DNA from: Sulfurimonas sp.
Lineage (GTDB): Bacteria; Campylobacterota; Campylobacteria; Campylobacterales; Sulfurimonadaceae
Reading direction: 5' to 3'
Length of the DNA: 7,077 nucleotides
Assembly (NCBI GenBank): GCA_027063215.1
Contig: JAMOSE010000168.1
Span: 1-7,077 of the forward strand
This document shows, in pieces, positions 1 through 3,924 of the stretch. The translations under genes and the position numbers were made by a program. Under the pieces are notes generated by a model. It was not told the DNA's origin and searched no databases. It saw only the letters and a list, made by a program, of their open reading frames with translations. Positions within the stretch are counted from its first letter, which is position 1. Every line of letters begins with the position of its first letter.

Positions 1-309
1 ATTATCTTCTCCAAAACATAATCTTTTAGCCGTGTACCAGTTCGCTATTGCTTCATCATTATAATGGTATTCCTGTTGCGTTAATGGAATGACACTATTT
101 CTAAGTTTGGAGCGGATGATTCCCATGATGATGAAGCTTATCAAAAGTGTTGCTCCGGCGATAAAATAGTCATACAAATACCATGCCACCAATGTAAGTA
201 AAAGTATAGTAAATCGTAAGATAAATGTTATGGCTTTTGCAAGAAAACGACACTTTCGTGAATGTAGCTTTGGTGTTGGTTCTATAAAATTAATATAATT
301 ACTATTCAT
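1..309 (-). CDS. Small two-helix membrane protein, 3' end cut by window edge
   Basis: This reading frame starts at the ATG at 309 and stays open for 103 codons to the window edge, so its C-terminus is missing. I do not recognise the family. The visible protein has a basic N-terminus (residues 14-25, rich in K and R), then two hydrophobic stretches at about residues 26-46 and 49-66 that would make a tight membrane hairpin, followed by a basic IIRSKLRN segment and a polar tail containing a YNDEAIANWYTAKRLCF-like stretch. The positive-inside rule would place both ends in the cytoplasm. An in-frame stop lies five codons upstream (322-324) and no alternative start occurs before the first helix, so 309 is the only reasonable start. 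There is no Shine-Dalgarno sequence, and a -10 box sits only 6 bases upstream. It is divergent from htpG. That it is a real gene rests on its length, sensible composition and promoter; function is unknown. Confidence 0.75.
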   Translation of the reverse strand, partial: MNSNYINFIEPTPKLHSRKCRFLAKAITFILRFTILLLTLVAWYLYDYFIAGATLLISFIIMGIIRSKLRNSVIPLTQQEYHYNDEAIANWYTAKRLCFGEDN

Positions 310-315
310 AGAGAT

Positions 316-324
316 ATTATATCA
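316..324 (-). promoter_or_regulatory. Extended -10 promoter for the left-edge membrane gene
   Basis: Read on the minus strand this is TGATATAAT, a perfect extended -10 (TGn plus TATAAT). Only 6 bases separate it from the ATG at 309, so the expected transcription start falls on or next to the start codon and the mRNA would be leaderless. The -35 region (around 339-345) is poor, as is usual for sigma-70 promoters in Campylobacterota. Confidence 0.55.
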
Positions 325-356
325 AAAAATAGAGTTTTCTTTAAAAAATTATAGAT

Positions 357-373
357 ACTAAAGTACCTTTAGT
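357..373. repeat. Perfect 7-bp inverted repeat between divergent promoters, possible operator
   Basis: ACTAAAG (357-363) and CTTTAGT (367-373) are exact inverted copies separated by TAC. The site lies about 65-80 bases upstream of the predicted htpG transcription start and about 48-64 upstream of the start for the opposite gene. No T-run follows and the flanking genes are divergent, so it is not a terminator; a regulator-binding site is the likelier reading. An 8-bp palindrome TTAGCTAA follows at 378-385, and TTAGTCAAA/TTAGCTAAA form two adjacent imperfect 9-base direct repeats (369-386). No regulator can be named. Confidence 0.4.
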
Positions 374-401
374 CAAATTAGCTAAACTTTCTTGATAAAA
401 C

Positions 402-430
402 TTGCAACTATTAACTTTTTTTGCTAAAAT
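402..430 (+). promoter_or_regulatory. Sigma-70 type promoter of htpG
   Basis: TTGCAA (402-407, four of six matches to TTGACA) is followed after exactly 17 bases by TAAAAT (425-430), which is also preceded by TG in the extended -10 position (TGC at 422-424). Transcription should start near 437, giving a leader of about 20 bases. I do not see a CIRCE element (the HrcA site) or an HspR-type HAIR element, so heat-shock control by those repressors is not supported here. Confidence 0.6.
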
Positions 431-443
431 TCTATAAAAAATT

Positions 444-450
444 AAAAGGA
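444..450 (+). promoter_or_regulatory. Ribosome binding site that decides the htpG start
   Basis: AAAAGGA ends at 450. It lies only 2 bases before the ATG at 453 but 8 bases before the ATG at 459. Only the second has workable spacing, so the protein should begin MAKHQFQTE rather than MKMAKHQF. Confidence 0.7.
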
Positions 451-458
451 TTATGAAA

Positions 459-2351
459 ATGGCTAAACATCAATTTCAAACAGAAGCAAATCAAATATTA
501 CAATTAATGATTCATTCACTCTATTCAAACAAGGAGATATTTTTACGTGAGCTTATCTCAAATGCATCCGATGCACTTGACAAGCTTAATATGTTAGTTT
601 TAACAGATGAGAAATATAAAAGTGTTAAGTTTGATCCGCGTATTGACATTAAACGCGATAAAGATGCAAAACTCTTAACTGTTGCAGATACAGGGATTGG
701 GATGAATGAAGAGGATCTTATGAATAACCTCGGAACGATCGCAAAATCTGGAACAAAAGCATTCTTAGAGAACTTAACAGGGGATCAAAAAGTTGACTCG
801 CATCTTATCGGTCAGTTTGGTGTCGGTTTTTATGCTGCATTTATGGTTGCTGACAAAGTAGAAGTGATCACGAAAAAAGCAGGAGAAGAACAAGCTTACA
901 AATGGGTCAGTGACGGAAGCGGTGAGTTTGAGATCGAGCCGGCTGAGAAAGAGGGACATGGTACTGAGATCATCTTACACCTTAAAGAGGGTGAAGAGGA
1001 GTTCTTAGAAGAACACCGTATTGAATCTATTGTTAAGAAGTACTCTAACCATATTCCATTCCCAATCTTTATGGACAAAGAGAAGTTTATACCTGCAAAA
1101 ACAGATGATGATGGAAAAGAGATCGAGCCAAGTAAAACTGAGATCGAAAATGTGCAGATTAACTCTGCAAATGCACTTTGGACACTCTCTAAGAGTGAGC
1201 TAAAAGATGAGGATTATATCTCATTTTATGAGTCTTTGGCACACTCAAATGAAGAGCCACTAAAATGGATGCACCATAAAGCTGAAGGTGCGATAGAGTA
1301 CACAACACTCTTTTATATTCCAAGCAAGGCACCAATGGATATCTACAGAGTAGATTATCAGCCAGGGGTAAAACTCTACATTAACCGTGTCTTTATTACA
1401 GATGATGATAAAGAATTGATGCCGACATATCTGCGTTTCTTACGTGGTGTGATTGACTCAAAAGATCTACCATTGAATGTAAGCCGTGAGATCTTACAAT
1501 CTAACCCTGTAATGGCAAAAATCAGAAATGCATCGGTGAAAAAAGTGCTTTCTGAACTTGCGAAGATGATGAAAAAAGAGCCAGAAAAATATGATACTTT
1601 CTATAAAGAGTTTGGAAATGTTCTTAAAGAGGGGCTTTATAATGACTTCGCAAACCGTGAGAAGATCTTAGAGCTACTCAAGTTTCATACACTCAACTCT
1701 GATGAAATGGTAACGATAGAAGAGTTTGTTAAAAATGTAGATGATGAGAAAAAAGAGATCTACTACCTTGCAAACAAAGGTTCTGTAGATATGCTCAAAC
1801 ACTCTCCTCTTTTAGAGAAGTTTAAAGCGCGTGGTATTGATGTGCTGCTTTTAAATGAAGAGGTAGATACTATCATCTTCCCAATGGTAACAGAGTATAA
1901 AGAGTACAAGCTTATTCCTGTTGCAGATGCTAAATTTGAAGAGAGTGAAGAGGAGAAAAAAGCCAAAGAAGAACTTGCAAAAGAGTTTGAAGGACTTGCA
2001 AAAGAGTTTAAAGAGACACTTGGTGATGCAGTAAAAGAGGTAGCTGTAACTACTGAGCTTACTGACTCTCCGGTAGCACTTAAGATTGACAAAGATGATC
2101 CGGCATTTATGATGGCACAAATGATGAAACAGATGGGTCAAGCCGGTGATGTAGAAGAACCGGCACCGATTTTAGAGATCAACCCTAAACATGAGTTAAT
2201 TGCGAAGCTCAAAGAGTCTAGTGATCAAAATCTTATTGAAGATGCTGCACATGTTCTTTTTGATCAGGCAAAACTTTTTGATGGTCGTGAGATCGATGAT
2301 ACGGCAGAGTTTGCTATGAGACTTAATCGTATAATGGCAAAAGCTTTATAA
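459..2351 (+). CDS. htpG: Molecular chaperone HtpG (bacterial Hsp90)
   Basis: Cytosolic ATP-dependent Hsp90 chaperone that works as a homodimer, with DnaK, on late folding of client proteins. From the 459 start it is 630 residues, close to the E. coli length. The GHKL ATPase domain (about 1-215) shows catalytic E31 and Mg-binding N35 in LRELISNASDAL, nucleotide-binding DTGIGM (77-82), NLGTIAKSG (about 90-98), the lid glycines in GQFGVGF (118-124) and GHGTE (166-170). The middle domain carries KWMHHKAEG and the ATP-sensing arginine R343 in LPLNVSREILQ. The C-terminal dimerisation domain begins after a charged helix (about 490-520) and ends RLNRIMAKAL with no MEEVD tail, as expected in bacteria. 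All key residues are intact. The start at 459 is chosen over 453 because of RBS spacing and the family's usual MAKHQFQTE beginning. It is transcribed alone: own promoter upstream, strong terminator just after the stop. Confidence 0.98.
   Translation: MAKHQFQTEANQILQLMIHSLYSNKEIFLRELISNASDALDKLNMLVLTDEKYKSVKFDPRIDIKRDKDAKLLTVADTGIGMNEEDLMNNLGTIAKSGTKAFLENLTGDQKVDSHLIGQFGVGFYAAFMVADKVEVITKKAGEEQAYKWVSDGSGEFEIEPAEKEGHGTEIILHLKEGEEEFLEEHRIESIVKKYSNHIPFPIFMDKEKFIPAKTDDDGKEIEPSKTEIENVQINSANALWTLSKSELKDEDYISFYESLAHSNEEPLKWMHHKAEGAIEYTTLFYIPSKAPMDIYRVDYQPGVKLYINRVFITDDDKELMPTYLRFLRGVIDSKDLPLNVSREILQSNPVMAKIRNASVKKVLSELAKMMKKEPEKYDTFYKEFGNVLKEGLYNDFANREKILELLKFHTLNSDEMVTIEEFVKNVDDEKKEIYYLANKGSVDMLKHSPLLEKFKARGIDVLLLNEEVDTIIFPMVTEYKEYKLIPVADAKFEESEEEKKAKEELAKEFEGLAKEFKETLGDAVKEVAVTTELTDSPVALKIDKDDPAFMMAQMMKQMGQAGDVEEPAPILEINPKHELIAKLKESSDQNLIEDAAHVLFDQAKLFDGREIDDTAEFAMRLNRIMAKAL
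1973..2009 (+). repeat. 21-bp-period direct repeat inside htpG (one duplicated heptad)
   Basis: A 16-base sequence, ACTTGCAAAAGAGTTT, occurs at 1973-1988 and again at 1994-2009 with no mismatch and a 21-base period. It encodes LAKEFEG then LAKEFKE, two consecutive heptads of the charged helix at the start of the C-terminal domain. The frame is preserved, and the period equals one coiled-coil heptad, consistent with either a recent small tandem duplication or constrained helix composition. Confidence 0.7.
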
Positions 2352-2358
2352 ACTCCTA

Positions 2359-2394
2359 GAATGGGTGCATTTGTAGCACTCATTCATTTTTTTT
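2359..2394 (+). terminator. Intrinsic terminator of htpG
   Basis: GAATGGGTGC (2359-2368) pairs with GCACTCATTC (2376-2385) as a 10-bp stem with one G-U pair and a 7-base loop, then A and an 8-base T run (2387-2394). It begins 7 bases after the htpG stop codon. This is a textbook Rho-independent terminator and separates htpG from the next gene. Confidence 0.9.
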
Positions 2395-2430
2395 GATAAA
2401 ATAAAAATTTTATTTACTTTTAACACCGAA

Positions 2431-2450
2431 ATATGATATCTTTATCATAT
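2431..2450. repeat. 8-bp inverted repeat spanning -10 box and start codon
   Basis: ATATGATA (2431-2438) and TATCATAT (2443-2450) are perfect inverted copies around TCTT. The left arm contains the predicted -10 box and the right arm runs into the ATG at 2449-2451. It could be an operator that blocks the promoter; as RNA it would be incomplete if transcription starts near 2444, which favours a DNA-binding role. All arms are A/T rich, so chance is possible. Confidence 0.35.
2432..2437 (+). promoter_or_regulatory. -10 box for the HPt-like gene
   Basis: TATGAT matches five of six bases of the -10 consensus and lies 11 bases before the ATG at 2449. Transcription would start around 2444, leaving a leader of about 5 bases or fewer. 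No convincing -35 is present; the upstream stretch 2397-2420 is nearly all A/T. A promoter is needed here because the htpG terminator lies just upstream. Confidence 0.4.
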
Positions 2451-2973
2451 GTTTAACAAATTCCAGTTTTTTAAAAAAGAACAAATTCTCAATCAAGACA
2501 AAAATAATATCGAACTTTTTAGAAAGCATGCAGTAGAGATCTACAATGAGCTTTGTAAAGACAAGTTGGCACATTTAAAGATTGATGACTATATTTATGA
2601 TACATCTATAGCTGTTGATGAGCTTGGATTAGATGAAGATTTAGTGAATCAGTTAGTTGATGATTATGTGGCACAGATTATCAAAGCTACAATTGTATTT
2701 GATGATTATATGGAAGTTCTACAGGACTCAAAAAATAAAAAAGTAACATTAGACTATACTCCTTTCAGAGAACTTGCACATAAAAATTTAGGTGTTGCAC
2801 GAAATCTGCGTATTCGTGATGCTGAGAAACTTCTTTATGAATTAATGAAAAAAAATGATTTAGAATATTTGTTTTTATGTTTGGAAGCCTTGAAAGTTTC
2901 TGCAATAAAACTACGTCCACAATGTGCATATGATACGTTAAAGTTGATTGAAGTGAAAAATTTTCTCTCGTAA
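2449..2973 (+). CDS. Hypothetical 174-residue protein with HPt-like C-terminal half
   Basis: A soluble, helical, acidic protein with no signal peptide or membrane segment. Residues about 55-155 resemble a histidine-phosphotransfer four-helix bundle: the stretch LGLDEDLVNQLVDDYV reads like the first HPt helices, and FRELAHKNLGVARNL (106-120) aligns with the phospho-accepting HxLKG(S/x)A segment, giving H111 as the candidate phospho-histidine and G115, A117 and L120 as matching positions. The usual L and K of the motif are replaced (HKNLG), so activity is uncertain. The following helix AEKLLYELM and the LEALKVSAIKLRP tail also fit. Residues 1-50 have no recognisable domain. An in-frame TGA at 2434-2436 leaves the ATG at 2449 as the only sensible start; it has no Shine-Dalgarno sequence. 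It sits alone between the htpG terminator and convergent minus-strand genes. No kinase or response regulator lies in view. Fold is inference from motif reading; partner unknown. Confidence 0.8.
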   Translation: MFNKFQFFKKEQILNQDKNNIELFRKHAVEIYNELCKDKLAHLKIDDYIYDTSIAVDELGLDEDLVNQLVDDYVAQIIKATIVFDDYMEVLQDSKNKKVTLDYTPFRELAHKNLGVARNLRIRDAEKLLYELMKKNDLEYLFLCLEALKVSAIKLRPQCAYDTLKLIEVKNFLS

Positions 2974-3014
2974 GGAATTAAAATTAATTTTCTCGAAGAG
3001 AATGTGAAATTTTT
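2963..3014. terminator. Possible weak bidirectional terminator between convergent genes
   Basis: TTCTCTCG (2963-2970) can pair with CGAAGAGAA (2994-3002) with one bulged A, across a 23-base loop that contains the 12-bp palindrome AAAATTAATTTT (2980-2991). A T-run (3009-3014) follows on the plus strand and A-run 2956-2960 would give a T-run on the minus strand. The stem overlaps both stop codons of the converging genes. It is low in G/C with a large loop, so termination strength is doubtful. Confidence 0.3.
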
Positions 3015-3154
3015 TCAAGTTTCCCTTTTGGTTTTTTGATAATTGTTTCTTTCTCTTTGTCTGCTGGCAAGGCAAAGGCAAGAAGTATAAAAATGAAAGA
3101 AAAAATTATTCCTCCTAAAATACTTAGAATTACTTTTAATTTAAAATCATTCAT
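2984..3154 (-). CDS. 56-residue single-helix membrane protein
   Basis: A complete short gene: ATG at 3154, TAA at 2984-2986, and a good Shine-Dalgarno sequence AAAGG (3165-3161) 6 bases before the start. The protein starts MNDFKLKV, has one strongly hydrophobic helix (about residues 8-30, containing a GG pair and ending FALPA), then a very basic tail with KKPKGKLEKI. The positive charge on the tail and the weakly charged N-terminus suggest N-out/C-in, or an uncleaved signal anchor; the ALPA end could also be read as a poor signal-peptidase site. Its start lies 20 bases after the stop of the 101-residue membrane gene, so the two probably form an operon. The last codons converge on the HPt-like gene with 10 bases between stops. 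I recognise no family. Real-gene status rests on RBS, spacing and membrane-protein composition. Confidence 0.65.
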   Translation of the reverse strand: MNDFKLKVILSILGGIIFSFIFILLAFALPADKEKETIIKKPKGKLEKISHSLREN

Positions 3155-3174
3155 TTTTTACCTTTAAGCAGCTT

Positions 3175-3480
3175 TTAAGAGCTCTTTTCCTGTTCACTTG
3201 TCATATAGATCCAATATTCTTTGTGTGTGTAACCTTTATTTAAAAAGAAAAATTGAAGTATCGCTACTCTATAAAGTGTAATAAGCATTTTTGCATAAGG
3301 GATAAAGAGACTTAAGCTTATTAACATAGGTTGTTCTTTTTCACCTTTTGACTCTATCATCTCTTGCATACCAATATTTTTGCTTAGATAAAGTCCAAAC
3401 ATTATGGAAAGTACAAAATTAAGAATAAGTCCCAAAATCATATATGCAGTAAAATCTTGTTCATACATACCAGCTATCAT
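3175..3480 (-). CDS. 101-residue membrane protein of unknown function
   Basis: I do not recognise a family. The protein has a hydrophobic helix at about residues 11-33 (AYMILGLILNFVLSIMFGLYL), a charged loop of about 17 residues (SKGEKEQ), a second long hydrophobic stretch at 52-80 that holds P61, K64 and R71 and could be one bent helix or two short ones, and a polar tail rich in Tyr, Glu and Lys. There is no cleavable signal peptide. Upstream of the ATG at 3480 is AAAGGA with 10 bases of spacing, slightly long but usable; an in-frame ATG four codons on (M5) lies even farther away. It is followed after 20 bases by the 56-residue membrane gene, likely in one transcript, and is divergent from oadGAB, with about 200 bases between the two starts. 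Shared location next to the sodium pump is the only hint of role. Confidence 0.72.
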   Translation of the reverse strand: MIAGMYEQDFTAYMILGLILNFVLSIMFGLYLSKNIGMQEMIESKGEKEQPMLISLSLFIPYAKMLITLYRVAILQFFFLNKGYTHKEYWIYMTSEQEKSS

Positions 3481-3514
3481 AATTATTAAATCCTTTTTAT
3501 TTACTTAATAGGGT

Positions 3515-3520
3515 ATTTTA
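3515..3520 (-). promoter_or_regulatory. -10 box for the minus-strand membrane gene pair
   Basis: On the minus strand this reads TAAAAT, preceded by A/T-rich DNA and no clear -35. Transcription would start near 3508, giving a leader of about 28 bases with the AAAGGA ribosome site in it. A 5-bp inverted repeat (TATCT 3519-3523, AGATA 3528-3532) overlaps its upstream edge. Confidence 0.4.
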
Positions 3521-3592
3521 TCTAAAAAGATATGAATTAAATATAAGAGATGAAGATTTTTTTTAGCCTATGTAACCAAAAGGGAACAATTC

Positions 3593-3598
3593 TATAAT
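3593..3598 (+). promoter_or_regulatory. Candidate upstream -10 box for oadGAB
   Basis: A perfect TATAAT with no good -35 at the right distance; a run of eight T bases (3557-3564) lies near -45, a pattern common in Campylobacterota promoters. Transcription would start near 3605, giving a leader of about 78 bases to oadG. It is an alternative to, or works alongside, the box at 3646. Confidence 0.4.
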
Positions 3599-3645
3599 AT
3601 TAAAAAAAATTAAAGAAGAAAAACTTTCTTTAAACATCTTTGTAC

Positions 3646-3651
3646 TATACT
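3646..3651 (+). promoter_or_regulatory. Candidate proximal -10 box for oadGAB
   Basis: TATACT matches five of six consensus bases. Transcription would start near 3658, about 25 bases before the preferred oadG start, leaving room for the AAAGG ribosome site. If this is the promoter in use, an ATG at 3665 would have only about 7 bases of leader and no ribosome site, another reason to prefer 3683. The -35 region is weak. Confidence 0.45.
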
Positions 3652-3670
3652 AACTTTACAAATTATGAAT

Positions 3671-3675
3671 AAAGG
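3671..3675 (+). promoter_or_regulatory. Ribosome binding site that decides the oadG start
   Basis: AAAGG lies 7 bases before the ATG at 3683. The in-frame ATG at 3665 has only CTTTACAAATT before it, with no Shine-Dalgarno match. The site therefore supports METNLV as the N-terminus. Confidence 0.65.
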
Positions 3676-3682
3676 TAATTTT

Positions 3683-3916
3683 ATGGAAACTAACCTCGTA
3701 ATGGAGGGTATAAAATTTATGTTTTTGGGAATGGGAACAGTGTTCTCATTTTTAATAATCATGATATTGTGTATGAATGCAATGTCGAAGGTTATACATA
3801 AATTTTTTCCCGAGCCACAACCAAATACAGATGCACAACAATCAGGTGCATTAAAAGATAAGAAAAAAATTGTTGCAGCAATTACAGCAGCAATTATACA
3901 CCACAGACAAGGTTAA
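3683..3916 (+). CDS. oadG: Oxaloacetate decarboxylase gamma subunit (sodium pump anchor)
   Basis: Small inner-membrane subunit that assembles the decarboxylase: its helix sits with the beta subunit and its cytoplasmic tail binds the alpha subunit. From the 3683 start it is 77 residues, within the family's usual 75-90. It shows one N-terminal helix (about 9-33) with the typical GIKFMFLGMGTVFSFLIIM pattern, a Pro-rich linker (EPQPN, 44-48), a Lys cluster (KDKKK, 58-62), and the characteristic C-terminus IVAAITAAIIHHRQG; in the Klebsiella enzyme the tail histidines bind Zn2+, and H73 and H74 would be the equivalents here. A longer version from ATG 3665 (83 residues) is less likely because it lacks a ribosome site. 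The stop codon overlaps the Shine-Dalgarno sequence of oadA and the gap is 8 bases, so the two genes are coupled. Family assignment relies on the tail plus the oadA/oadB context. Confidence 0.9.
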   Translation: METNLVMEGIKFMFLGMGTVFSFLIIMILCMNAMSKVIHKFFPEPQPNTDAQQSGALKDKKKIVAAITAAIIHHRQG

Positions 3917-3924
3917 GGATTACA

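Noticed and set aside
310..458. Search for CIRCE or HAIR heat-shock operators upstream of htpG
   Set aside because: No TTAGCACTC/GAGTGCTAA or CTTGAGT/ACTCAAG pair is present, even in approximate form.
1763..2092. A 109-codon open frame antisense to the 3' part of htpG
   Set aside because: It is Ser/Phe/Leu-rich with the low-complexity look of the complement of Glu/Lys-rich codons, has no ribosome site, and lies wholly inside a certain gene.
2399..2415. Perfect all-A/T inverted repeat AAATAAAA-A-TTTTATTT between the htpG terminator and the next gene
   Set aside because: No G or C, in a stretch that is almost pure A/T, so such symmetry is expected by chance. It may simply be the A/T-rich upstream part of the promoter.
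3519..3532. 5-bp inverted repeat TATCT-AAAA-AGATA near the minus-strand promoter
   Set aside because: Arms are too short and A/T rich to call an operator on sequence alone; noted only with the promoter.
3021..3586. A 13-base sequence AACCAAAAGGGAA at 3574-3586 that recurs inverted at 3021-3033
   Set aside because: A 13-base match is about what chance allows in 7 kb of A/T-rich DNA; one copy is coding and the other intergenic, and no extension of the match is seen.
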